Source: a bacterium | Lineage (GTDB): Bacteria; Krumholzibacteriota; Krumholzibacteriia; LZORAL124-64-63 | Assembly (NCBI GenBank): GCA_016719645.1 | Contig: JADJYS010000004.1 | Coordinates: 62,001-126,000, forward strand | Direction: 5' to 3' | DNA length: 64,000 nt | Made by a program: the position numbers and the translations under genes | Notes under the pieces: model-generated | The model's database searches: none | What the model was told of the DNA's origin: nothing | What the model saw: the letters and a program-made list of their open reading frames with translations, nothing else | In this document: positions 17,194 through 26,206 of the stretch, piece by piece | How the letters are laid out: every line of letters begins with the position of its first letter | Numbering within the stretch: the stretch's first letter is position 1

Positions 17194-18830
17194 GCATCAC
17201 GAGCCGCCGCGGTTTCCTGGCCTGCATCCTGGCGTGCTGCCTGGCCGCCCCGGCGGCGCGCGCCGGGGATCAGCCGGACGCCCCGGCACCGCCGCGCGCC
17301 AAGGTCAGCTACGTGTCCGCCGAGCAGGTCTACCTGGACGCCGGCCGCGCCGACGGCCTGCGCGCCGGCGACGTGCTGCGGATCCTGCGCCGCGACGCGC
17401 CGGTCACCGAGGTCACGCTCGAGCACCTGGCCGAACACTCGGCCTCGTGCCGGATCACGGGCGCCGCCGCGGACGTCCATCCGGGCGATGCCGCGGTCGT
17501 GATCCTGCAGGGCCCCGCACCGGCGCCGGACGACAGCGCCGCCGTCCAGGCGACCGCCCCCGCCACCACCGCGGCGCCCGTCCCCGCCCGCGCGAGGCCT
17601 GCCGCGCAGAATCGCCCCTCCTTCCTGCGGGGCCGGCTAGCCCTGCAGTGGCTCCACAGCAACGACCGCAGCGAGGCCGACCTCGACCTGACCCAGCCGT
17701 CGCTGCGCTTCGACCTGCGTTCCCGCGAACCCTTCGCGGGCGGCCACGAGCTGCAGGTGCGCGGCACCCTGCGCCAGAACCGACGCGCCGCCGGCTTCTC
17801 CTCCCCAGCCGAGAACGAGTGGCGCAACCGCGTCTACCTCGTCACCCTCTCGCGCGAGCGCCCTGACGACCGCTGGCACTACAGCCTGGGCCGCATCACC
17901 AGCCGGGCCGTCAGCGGTTTCGGCCAGATCGACGGGCTGCTGGCCAGCGGTCGCCTGGCCGACGGTTTGCGGCTGGGCGCCTTCGCCGGCTTCACGCCCG
18001 ACCCGCGCACCAGCGAGCCGAACGGCGACCAGCGCAAGACGGGCGGCTTCCTGGCCTGGTCCGACGCGGACGGCGTCGACCGCGCCTGGGACCTCGTGCT
18101 GGCGGCGGTCGGCGAATACGAAGGCAACGAGACCAGCCGCGAATACCTCCTGCTGGACGGCGACCTCGGGCGCGACGGCCCCCTCCGCCTGCACCACAGC
18201 GCCGAGCTCGAAATCAACCGGGACTGGCGGTACGCGACGGAGGGCCGGCGCTTCGCCCTGAGCAACGCGGTCACCACCTTGTCCGCCCGGCTCGCGCCGC
18301 GCTGGAGCGCCTCGCTCAGCCACGACCGCCGGGAGCTCTACCGCACGTGGGCGACCCGCTCCCTGCCCGACAGCCTCTTCCGCGACGCCGAGCGGTCGGG
18401 CCTGCGGCTGCGGACGCGCTGGTCGGACGGCGGCGGCTGGTCGCTGGCCGCCGACGGCGGCGTGCGCGGCGGCGCCGGCCGCGACGGCGACACCTGGAGC
18501 TGGGGCGCGACCGCCGGGCGCGCCGGCCTGTCCGGGCCCGGCAGCCACCTCTCGCTGGATCTGCGCGGCTTCGACGGCCCGAGAGTCTCCGGCCTGACGC
18601 CGTCGCTGCGGCTGGACCAGCCTCTGCGCGGCGGCCTGGACCTGCAGGTGGCGGCCGGGCTCTACAGCTACGACATCGTCGACGTCGGCGCGCGCCGATC
18701 CCACTGGACACGAGTCGGCGCGCGCCGGATCCTGGGCCGGTCGTGGCTGGCGGGCCTGGAATACGAGCGCGACGGCGGCGACGACTTCCGCGGCGACCGC
18801 CTGCGGGCCGATCTCACGCTGCGGTTCTGA
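17190..18830 (+). CDS. Outer-membrane beta-barrel (putative porin of the cytochrome conduit)
   Basis: A 546-residue exported protein. Residues 1-26 are a signal peptide containing SRRGFLA, a Tat-like twin arginine. Residues 38-110 form a small FlgT/SH3-like domain (VYLDAGRADGLRAGDVLRI). After a Pro/Ala linker, about residues 145-546 alternate polar and hydrophobic residues in strands (LALQWLHSNDRS, HELQVRGTLRQNR, WSLAADGGVRGG) and the protein ends in Phe (LRADLTLRF), the signature recognised by the BAM machinery. The start overlaps the cytochrome stop (ATGA). By context it is the sheath of a porin-cytochrome complex, like MtrB/PioB in role, though similarity to them is not visible. Confidence 0.78.
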   Translation: MSITSRRGFLACILACCLAAPAARAGDQPDAPAPPRAKVSYVSAEQVYLDAGRADGLRAGDVLRILRRDAPVTEVTLEHLAEHSASCRITGAAADVHPGDAAVVILQGPAPAPDDSAAVQATAPATTAAPVPARARPAAQNRPSFLRGRLALQWLHSNDRSEADLDLTQPSLRFDLRSREPFAGGHELQVRGTLRQNRRAAGFSSPAENEWRNRVYLVTLSRERPDDRWHYSLGRITSRAVSGFGQIDGLLASGRLADGLRLGAFAGFTPDPRTSEPNGDQRKTGGFLAWSDADGVDRAWDLVLAAVGEYEGNETSREYLLLDGDLGRDGPLRLHHSAELEINRDWRYATEGRRFALSNAVTTLSARLAPRWSASLSHDRRELYRTWATRSLPDSLFRDAERSGLRLRTRWSDGGGWSLAADGGVRGGAGRDGDTWSWGATAGRAGLSGPGSHLSLDLRGFDGPRVSGLTPSLRLDQPLRGGLDLQVAAGLYSYDIVDVGARRSHWTRVGARRILGRSWLAGLEYERDGGDDFRGDRLRADLTLRF

Positions 18831-18847
18831 GGATGCGCGGGGGGACC

Positions 18848-20173
18848 ATGGAATCACTGCTGATCTGGGGTTGCGCCCTGCTGCTGGGAGCCGGGCTGTT
18901 CGTGCCCTACTTCCTGCGTTTCCGCGCCGCCCGGCGCCAGGACGCCGCCCGGCGGGACGAGACCGTGTCGCTGGGCATGAACCGGCCCGTCGGCCAGTAC
19001 CCGCTGATCGACGCCAACGCCTGCATCGGCTGCGGTTCCTGCATCGCGGCCTGCCCGGAGGGCGACGTGCTGGGCATCGTCGGCGGCAAGGCGGTGATCA
19101 CCAACGGCGCCCGCTGCATCGGCCACGGCCGCTGCGCCGAGGCCTGCCCCGTCGGCGCCCTGAAGGTGGGCCTGGGCGACATCACGACCCGCGACGACAT
19201 CCCGGTGCTGAGCCCCGAACTCGAGACCAGCCGGCCGGGGGTCTTCGTCGCCGGCGAGCTGGGCGGCTTCGCGCTGGTCAGCAACGCCGTGGACCAGGGG
19301 CGCCGCGCGATGGAATCGATCGCCGCCCGCGGCCCCTTCCCCGCCGGGGACCCGCGCTGGGACGCCATCGTCGTCGGGGCGGGCCCCGGCGGCCTGAGCG
19401 CGGCGCTGACCGCGCGCAAGCTGGGCCTGCGCTGCCTGGTGCTGGACCAGCAGGCGCCGGGCGGCACCATCCTGCAGTACCCCCGCCGCAAGCTGGTGCT
19501 GGTCCAGCCGGTGGAGATCCCCCTGTTCGGCACGCTGAACCGGAAGGAGTACAGCAAGGAGGACCTGCTGGACATCTGGCTGCGCCTGCATGCCGAGCAC
19601 GACCTGAAGATCCACACCGACGAGCGCCTGCTGGACGTCACGGGCAGCCCCGGCGACCTGACGGTCCACACGACCGCCGGCGTGCACCGCGCCCGGCACG
19701 TGGTGCTCGCCCTGGGCCGGCGCGGCACGCCGCGGAGGCTGGGCATCCCGGGCGAGGATGCGGCCAAGGTGGCCTATCGCCTGATCGACGCCTCGCTGTA
19801 CCGGGGGAGCCGGGTGCTGGTCGTCGGCGGCGGCGACAGCGCAGCCGAGGCCGCGGTCGCCCTGGCCACCCAGCCCGGCACCGAAGTGACGCTCAGCTAT
19901 CGAAAACCGCGCCTGCTGCGCATCAAGAAGCGCAACGCGGACAGGATCGAGGCCCTGATCGCGACGGGAACCGTCAAGTTCCTGGGCGATTCGCAGCCGA
20001 CGGCCATCCGCGACGGCACCGTGACGCTCGACACGGCGACCGGTCCCGCCATCCTGCCCAACGACTTCGTGTTCGTCTTCGCCGGCGGCGACCCTCCCTT
20101 CCCCCTGCTGAAGAAGATCGGCATCGTCTTCGGCGGCGACCAGGCCGAAATCCAGGACGTGCTCGCCGTCTGA
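18848..20173 (+). CDS. Membrane-anchored ferredoxin-flavoprotein oxidoreductase
   Basis: A 441-residue protein: one N-terminal membrane helix (residues 3-22), a two-cluster ferredoxin domain (Cys59-62-65-69; then Cys90, His93, Cys96, Cys100), then a thioredoxin-reductase-like flavoprotein with GAGPGG at 178 and a second Rossmann motif VLVVGGGDSAAEAA. No CxxC redox pair is present. One cysteine of cluster two is replaced by His. The segment PGVFVAGELGG (about 130-140), which normally closes such FAD domains at the C terminus, lies before the FAD motif. GGGGGA precedes the ATG at 18848. It probably links NAD(P)H or ferredoxin to the cytochrome conduit upstream. Confidence 0.85.
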   Translation: MESLLIWGCALLLGAGLFVPYFLRFRAARRQDAARRDETVSLGMNRPVGQYPLIDANACIGCGSCIAACPEGDVLGIVGGKAVITNGARCIGHGRCAEACPVGALKVGLGDITTRDDIPVLSPELETSRPGVFVAGELGGFALVSNAVDQGRRAMESIAARGPFPAGDPRWDAIVVGAGPGGLSAALTARKLGLRCLVLDQQAPGGTILQYPRRKLVLVQPVEIPLFGTLNRKEYSKEDLLDIWLRLHAEHDLKIHTDERLLDVTGSPGDLTVHTTAGVHRARHVVLALGRRGTPRRLGIPGEDAAKVAYRLIDASLYRGSRVLVVGGGDSAAEAAVALATQPGTEVTLSYRKPRLLRIKKRNADRIEALIATGTVKFLGDSQPTAIRDGTVTLDTATGPAILPNDFVFVFAGGDPPFPLLKKIGIVFGGDQAEIQDVLAV

Positions 20174-20272
20174 AATCCTTGCCCCCCCCCCGCCAGAAGC
20201 CTACTTTATCCGCTGGCAACGATCCCGGTCCCCCCCCGCCACCCGGACGACGCCCATGAAGGAGATCCCCGC

Positions 20273-21547
20273 ATGCTGGAACGCAAGCCAGGTTCGAAGT
20301 TCCCCACGCTCGTCGAGCGTTTCGTCGCTTACGCCAGGATGGACACCCAGGCCAAGGAAAGCTCCGACACCTACCCCTCCTCGCCCGGCCAGCTGGTGCT
20401 CGCCGCGCGCCTGGCGGACGAGCTGAAGGCGCTGGGCCTGAACGACGCCGTCGTGGACGAGCACGGCTACGTCACCGGCTCGCTGCCGGCGAGCGACGCC
20501 GCGGCCGCGAAGGTGCCGGCCATCGCCTTCATCAGCCACATGGACACCTACCCCGAGGTCTCGGGCAAGGACGTGCAGCCCGTCTTCCACGAGAACTACC
20601 GGGGCGGCGACATCGCCCTGCCGAAGAACGGCATCGTGATCCCGATCAAGGAGAACCCGTACCTGCTGGAGTGCGTGGGCGAGACGATCATCACCGGCGA
20701 CGGCACGACGCTCCTGGGCGCCGACGACAAGGCCGGCATCGCCGAGATCATGGAAGCCCTGACGCGCATCGTGGAGAACCCGGGCTTCCGGCACGGCCCG
20801 GTGAAGGTCGCCTTCACGCCCGACGAGGAGATCGGCAAGGGCGTCCTGCACTTCGACGTCGCGAAGTTCGGCGCCGCGGTGGCCTACACCATGGACGGCG
20901 GCAAGCGCGGCGAGATCGAGAACGAGACGTTCTGCGCCGACGCCGCCGTGGTCACCTTCACCGGCCGCGACATCCACCCCGGCTACGCCAAGGACCGGAT
21001 GGTGCCGGCGCTGAAGGTGGCCGGCGCGTTCCTGGACTCGCTGCCGCGCGACCTGGCGCCCGAGACCACCGAGGGCAAGCAGGGCTACATCCACCCCATC
21101 AGCATGGAAGGCAACACCAGCAAGGTCGTCGTCAACGTGCTGATCCGCGACTTCGACCAGGCCGGCCTGAAGCCCAAGGCCGACCTGATCCGCAAGCACG
21201 CCGAGGCGGCCTGCGCCAAGTGGCCCGGCAGCCGCGCCGACGTGCAGATCAAGGAATACTACCGCAACATGAAGTACGACCTGGCCAAGGAGCCCCGCGC
21301 CGTGGCGTACGCGATGGAGGCGATCGGCCGCTGCGGCATGGAGGCGAAGCTGGGCTCGATCCGCGGCGGCACCGACGGCTCGAACCTGTCGGCGCGCGGC
21401 CTGCCCACCCCGAACATCTTCACGGGCGAGCAGAGCTTCCACAGCTACACGGAGTGGGTCTGCGCCAAGGACATGGAACTGGCGACGCAGACCATCCTGC
21501 AGACGATCGCCGTCTGGACCGAGAAAGAATCGGCGCCGGGTAAGTAA
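20273..21547 (+). CDS. pepT: Peptidase T (tripeptide aminopeptidase)
   Basis: A 424-residue M20B metallopeptidase that removes the N-terminal residue from tripeptides in the cytosol. Metal and catalytic residues are readable: FISHMDTYPEVSG (His and Asp), LLGADDKAGIAEIMEAL (bridging Asp), FTPDEEIGKG (catalytic Glu pair), and the dimerisation lid in the middle. The C-terminal metal ligand lies in TGEQSFHSYTEWV. AAGGAGATCCCCGC precedes the ATG. Monocistronic; a 198-base structured palindrome begins four bases after the stop. Confidence 0.95.
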   Translation: MLERKPGSKFPTLVERFVAYARMDTQAKESSDTYPSSPGQLVLAARLADELKALGLNDAVVDEHGYVTGSLPASDAAAAKVPAIAFISHMDTYPEVSGKDVQPVFHENYRGGDIALPKNGIVIPIKENPYLLECVGETIITGDGTTLLGADDKAGIAEIMEALTRIVENPGFRHGPVKVAFTPDEEIGKGVLHFDVAKFGAAVAYTMDGGKRGEIENETFCADAAVVTFTGRDIHPGYAKDRMVPALKVAGAFLDSLPRDLAPETTEGKQGYIHPISMEGNTSKVVVNVLIRDFDQAGLKPKADLIRKHAEAACAKWPGSRADVQIKEYYRNMKYDLAKEPRAVAYAMEAIGRCGMEAKLGSIRGGTDGSNLSARGLPTPNIFTGEQSFHSYTEWVCAKDMELATQTILQTIAVWTEKESAPGK

Positions 21548-21550
21548 CGC

Positions 21551-21748
21551 TCCCTGCCTGGCGACGGTATGCGGCGTTCGGGATAGGACAGACCCTCTGT
21601 GACGGGGGACGCGCTCCAGGCACATCGTGTGCCTGGAGCGCTTGACTTACGGGCCCCTGCGCCCTCCTGGCGCAGGAGCCCTTCAGACACCCCCGTCACA
21701 GAGGGTCTGTCCCATCCTGAACGGCGGATAGCCGTCGCAGGACAGGGA
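21551..21748. repeat. Nested palindrome element 1 (core in reverse orientation)
   Basis: A giant imperfect hairpin filling the space after pepT. A perfect 23-bp outer stem (21586-21608 with 21690-21712) ends in GGGGG/CCCCC, and pairing continues outward with few mismatches to 21551/21748. Inside lie two hairpins: 21611-21641 (13-bp arms, loop ATCGT) and 21651-21681 (13-bp arms, loop CTCCT; AGGAG on the minus strand). The same core, inverted, occurs in the elements at 21771 and 45751. No U tract and no coding potential. Confidence 0.9.
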
Positions 21749-21770
21749 CCGTCACTTGCCCTGGCCCCAG

Positions 21771-22067
21771 ATATCGCGGCGCTGTTTCCAGGGTTCACCC
21801 ATCGGGCCTTGCCGCGAAATTGCTCCCCTGCGCCTGATCATCTCGCCCTGGATGGGGATACCCGCTTGATCGGGGGTGTCTGGAGGCTTCCTGCGCCAGG
21901 AGGGCGCAGGGAGCCGGAAGCGTTCCGGGCACAGGACGTGCCCGGAACGCGCCCCCCGATCAAGCGGGTATCCCCATCCAGGGCGCAGGAAATCAGGCGC
22001 AGGGGAACAATTCCGCGATCAAAGCCCGAGGGATGAAACCTGGAATACTGGTTGCGCGTATGATCTC
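21771..22067. repeat. Nested palindrome element 2 (core in forward orientation)
   Basis: A perfect 31-bp outer stem (21846-21876 with 21953-21983) collared by GGGGG/CCCCC, prolonged outward by imperfect pairing to about 21771/22067. The core has hairpin 1 at 21885-21915 (13-bp arms, loop AGGAG) and hairpin 2 at 21920-21950 (13-bp arms, loop AGGAC). The outer stem sequence is unrelated to that of element 1, 23 bases away. The right flank overlaps the candidate promoter of the SPFH gene. Confidence 0.9.
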
Positions 22068-22080
22068 GAAGTGATATCAT
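22052..22080 (+). promoter_or_regulatory. Candidate promoter of the SPFH operon
   Basis: TTGCGC at 22052, 17-base spacer, TATCAT at 22075. It lies on the outer right edge of palindrome element 2, so folding of that DNA or RNA could affect it. Confidence 0.5.
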
Positions 22081-22135
22081 CATCACATCACTCAACCCGG
22101 GCCCGCTCCGGGCCCCAACGCGGAGGATGCCACCG

Positions 22136-23002
22136 ATGCACACCGAGAAGCCGATGAAGGTCGCTTCGGGCCTGTTCTTCCTGCCCTTGCTGCTGCTGGT
22201 GCTGGGCGGGGCGGTCTGGCTGCTGGTCAACGCGATCGCCACCAAGACGGTCTGGATGCTGGTCACGTCGCTCGTGGTCATGGTCGTGGACTTCTTCCTG
22301 CTGGCGGGGCTGTTCGTGGTGAACCCGAACGAGGCCGCCGTGGTGCTGCTGTTCGGCGACTACCGCGGCACGGTGAAGCAGAACGGCTTCTGCTGGGCCA
22401 ACCCCTTCTACACGAAGATCAAGATCTCGCTGCGGGCCCGCAACCTCAACGGCGAGCGGATCAAGGTCAACGACCTCACGGGCAACCCGATCGAGATCGC
22501 CGCGGTGATCGTCTGGCGCGTGGTCGACACGACCGGCGCCCTGTTCGAGGTCGACCACTACGAGGACTACGTCCACACGCAGAGCGAGGCCGCGCTGCGC
22601 CACCTCGCGAGCGCCTTCCCCTACGACGGCAGCGAGAACGAGCTGACCCTGCGCGGCACGACCGAGGAGATCAACCACCGCCTCGAGAAGGAACTGCACG
22701 AGCGCCTGGCCCGGGCCGGCGTCGAGGTCATCGAGGCGCGGCTGAGCCACCTCGCGTACGCCTCGGAGATCGCCGGCGCCATGCTGCAGCGCCAGCAGGC
22801 CAGCGCCGTGGTCGCGGCCCGCCAGCTGATCGTCGAGGGGGCCGTCGGCATGGTCGAACGCGCCCTGGCCGAGCTCAGTTCGAAGTCCATCATCGAGCTG
22901 GACCACGAGCGCAAGGCGGCCATGGTCTCGAACCTCCTGGTCGTGCTGTGCAGCAACCACGCGACCCAGCCCGTGATCAACACCGGCACGCTCTACCAGT
23001 AG
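22136..23002 (+). CDS. SPFH/Band 7 domain membrane protein
   Basis: A 288-residue SPFH (stomatin/prohibitin/flotillin/HflK) family protein. Two N-terminal membrane helices (about 14-34 and 40-62) precede the SPFH domain, which begins VNPNEAAVVLLFGDYRGTVK and runs to the helical tail with YASEIAGAMLQRQQASAVVAAR. Such proteins organise membrane microdomains or chaperone membrane proteases. ATG at 22136 was chosen because GGAGG lies nine bases upstream; the ATG at 22127 abuts it. First gene of a three-gene operon with a PH-like membrane protein and a ribbon-helix-helix protein. Confidence 0.88.
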   Translation: MHTEKPMKVASGLFFLPLLLLVLGGAVWLLVNAIATKTVWMLVTSLVVMVVDFFLLAGLFVVNPNEAAVVLLFGDYRGTVKQNGFCWANPFYTKIKISLRARNLNGERIKVNDLTGNPIEIAAVIVWRVVDTTGALFEVDHYEDYVHTQSEAALRHLASAFPYDGSENELTLRGTTEEINHRLEKELHERLARAGVEVIEARLSHLAYASEIAGAMLQRQQASAVVAARQLIVEGAVGMVERALAELSSKSIIELDHERKAAMVSNLLVVLCSNHATQPVINTGTLYQ

Positions 23003-23011
23003 GAGGCGAAG

Positions 23012-23470
23012 GTGACACCCCTCTACCGGTCGCGGCAGTACAACTGGGCCATGCTGGTCATCATCGCCGCCATGCTCGTCTTCATCGGGGTCGCCAGCAG
23101 CGGCGACCCCGAGGGCGGCGCGCCCTGGTGGGTGTACCCGTTCCTGATCCTGACGCCGGTCGCGCTCGGCGCGATGACCGTCACGGTGACCTACCAGGAG
23201 GTGCAGGTCCGCTGCCTGCTCGGCTGGCCCCGCCGCAGCGTCCCGATCGCGCAGGTCCGCGCCTGCACGACGTTCGAGCGGAAGTGGTTCTCGGCCCTGG
23301 ACACCGGCGTCCGGCCCGGCCGCGGCGAGTTCCGCCTGAACGGCCGCCGCGGCGTCGTGCTGACCCTGGATTCCGGCCTGCCGGTCGTCATCAGCGCGCC
23401 GGACCCCGGCGAGCTGCAGAGGGCCGTCGAGAAGGCGCGGTCGCACCTGCCGCACAAGAGCGGAGGGTGA
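23012..23470 (+). CDS. Two-helix membrane protein with PH-like C-terminal domain
   Basis: A 152-residue protein: two membrane helices (about 11-29 and 40-57) followed by a beta-rich part (YQEVQVRCLLGWPRRSVPI ... GVVLTLDSGLPVVISAPDP) resembling bacterial pleckstrin-homology-like domains of the YdbT/DUF3093 sort. GTG start at 23012 with AGGAGGCGAAG upstream. It follows the SPFH gene by nine bases and precedes the small DNA-binding gene by four, so it is likely an SPFH partner. Function not assigned. Confidence 0.75.
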   Translation: MTPLYRSRQYNWAMLVIIAAMLVFIGVASSGDPEGGAPWWVYPFLILTPVALGAMTVTVTYQEVQVRCLLGWPRRSVPIAQVRACTTFERKWFSALDTGVRPGRGEFRLNGRRGVVLTLDSGLPVVISAPDPGELQRAVEKARSHLPHKSGG

Positions 23471-23474
23471 CGCC

Positions 23475-23651
23475 GTGGCCGAGCGCAAGTCCTTCCCGCT
23501 GCGCCTGAGCCCCGAGCTCTACGAGGAACTGCGCCGCTGGGCCGACCAGGAGTTCCGCAGCGTGAACGGGCAGATCGAGTACCTGCTGCGCGAGGCGGTG
23601 CGCAAGCGGACCGGACGCGCCGCGCCGCCCACCGGCGAGCAGGAGCCCTGA
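23475..23651 (+). CDS. Small Arc-like ribbon-helix-helix protein
   Basis: A 58-residue gene starting at GTG 23475: MAERKSFPLRLSPELYEELRR then a second helix and REAVRKRTG. This is the beta-strand/helix/helix pattern of Arc/MetJ-type repressors that dimerise through paired strands; FPLRLSPELYEELRRWA is typical of Arc-like HicB or SPFH-adjacent proteins. It starts four bases after the PH-like gene, with GGAGGGTGA as ribosome site. A plausible regulator of its own operon or an adaptor; no toxin gene is next to it. Confidence 0.8.
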   Translation: MAERKSFPLRLSPELYEELRRWADQEFRSVNGQIEYLLREAVRKRTGRAAPPTGEQEP

Positions 23652-23658
23652 ACGAGCC

Positions 23659-23689
23659 GGCGCCCCCTTCCCCGCGGGAAGAGGGCGCC
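23659..23689. terminator. Hairpin between convergent genes
   Basis: GGCGCCCCCTTCCC / GGGAAGAGGGCGCC with a short CGC loop and one mismatch. It follows the RHH gene by eight bases and serves the convergent gene ending at 23719 as well. Confidence 0.6.
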
Positions 23690-23718
23690 GCTTCGATCCG
23701 CCCGTGACGGGCGCCGGC

Positions 23719-24591
23719 CTACTCGATGCTGAAGTCGTAATCCTCGCCGCCGCCTCCCTGCTCGACCCCCACCCCCACCAGCGGATCCAGCGGCAGGTAG
23801 GTCGCCTCGAAGCGGGCGCGGAACGGGTCGAGCCCGGCCGCGAGCGGCGCCGGCAGCTCGCCGGCCCAGGGCAACCGCAGGCTGTCGGCCGCGGTGGCGG
23901 CGAGGGCTTCGGCCGCCAGCGTCTCGCACCAGGCGGCGTCCAGGCCGGCCGCGGTCGCGGCCTGATGCTGGTTCGCCGCCCAGCCGCGGAACAGGCCCTG
24001 CAGGCGCTCGGAGCGGCGCTCGTCGTCACGTTCGCCGATCTCGATCCGCGCCCCGTGCTCGGTGTGGACCCGCGTGGACGGCTCGCCGAACGTGGGATCG
24101 AAGCTGCGGCCCAGCCAGCTGTGGTAGCCCAGGACGTAGAGGTAGGTGTACTCGCCCAGGCCCATCTCCGCCGCCAGCAGGGCCTCGTTGCGCTCCTGCA
24201 GGTACTCGGCGGCGTAGCGGCCGATGCCGACCACGCCGCGGATCCCGCGCAGGATGCCGCCCGGCCCGATGCCCTTGCCCTTCTGGTGCTCCAGGTCCTT
24301 GAGGGCGCGGCCGTGGCTGACGAGCTGGCCGCCCGTCTCCTGGAGCGTGTCCTGGACGCGCAGGAAGATCTCGACCCGCTCCGCCGGCAGGACGCCGTCC
24401 GCGGGCGGGACGTAGTCGGCGACCTCGCCGAAACGGTCGGCGAGGGTCCGCTGCGTGTCGCCCAGCTCCTCGAAGCGGGCGACCACCTTCTTGCCGGTGT
24501 TGAACAGCAGCACCCCGCCCAGGACCGAGATCACGATCACCGCGAGGCACCCGATCCCGCAGCCCAGCAGCCAGTTGTTCCTGCCCGCCAT
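23719..24591 (-). CDS. Single-pass membrane protein of unknown function
   Basis: A 290-residue protein with one N-terminal membrane helix (WLLGCGIGCLAVIVISVLGG, residues 7-26) and a soluble helical domain (KKVVARFEELGDTQRTL ... YLYVLGYHSWLGRS). The Gly/Cys-rich start of the helix resembles other small anchored proteins, but no domain is recognised. It starts 14 bases after the sigma54 activator stop and is probably in its operon. The acidic tail ends in GGGGEDYDFSIE. Confidence 0.75.
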   Translation of the reverse strand: MAGRNNWLLGCGIGCLAVIVISVLGGVLLFNTGKKVVARFEELGDTQRTLADRFGEVADYVPPADGVLPAERVEIFLRVQDTLQETGGQLVSHGRALKDLEHQKGKGIGPGGILRGIRGVVGIGRYAAEYLQERNEALLAAEMGLGEYTYLYVLGYHSWLGRSFDPTFGEPSTRVHTEHGARIEIGERDDERRSERLQGLFRGWAANQHQAATAAGLDAAWCETLAAEALAATAADSLRLPWAGELPAPLAAGLDPFRARFEATYLPLDPLVGVGVEQGGGGEDYDFSIE

Positions 24592-24605
24592 GTCTCCCCC
24601 TCAGG

Positions 24606-25970
<1,365 letters not shown>

Positions 25971-26010
25971 GATCCACCTCCCAGCGACGTCCAACATGCC
26001 CCGCCAGGAC

Positions 26011-26054
26011 GTTGCACGCAACACCAATGTTGCAACATATCAGTTGCATGCAAC
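26011..26054. promoter_or_regulatory. Three phased palindromic activator sites
   Basis: GTTGCACGCAAC (26011-26022), ATGTTGCAACAT (26027-26038) and GTTGCATGCAAC (26043-26054), all 12-bp palindromes sharing TTGC-GCAA, with centres exactly 16 bp apart. They lie between the divergent activator and trxA genes, about 117-149 bp before the predicted trxA start point, the normal distance for sigma54 enhancers. A TTGCGA/TATGTT promoter for the activator could overlap them, giving autoregulation. Confidence 0.8.
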
Positions 26055-26138
26055 GTCGCAACAATCATCGCTCCTGGCGGGTCATTATTATCTCATTATT
26101 ATGTATGTAGTTACAATCTCAGGCGCGACCATCGCCCG

Positions 26139-26154
26139 TGGCACGCTCCCTGCG
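26139..26154 (+). promoter_or_regulatory. Sigma54 (-24/-12) promoter of trxA
   Basis: TGGCACG at 26139, four bases, then CTGCG: the invariant GG (26140-26141) and GC (26152-26153) are separated by ten bases as required. Start of transcription near 26165. An AT-rich stretch (26083-26118) between this and the palindromic sites may bend DNA or bind IHF. Confidence 0.82.
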
Positions 26155-26206
26155 ATGATGGGCACGAGTTTCGGAACGACAACAACCCCCTGCGCGAGGT
26201 GACGAG

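Noticed and set aside
21551..22067. Palindromes as integron attC sites or a retron
   Set aside because: No integron integrase, no reverse transcriptase and no attC R-boxes (GTTRRRY) are seen; arms lack the unpaired extrahelical bases of attC.
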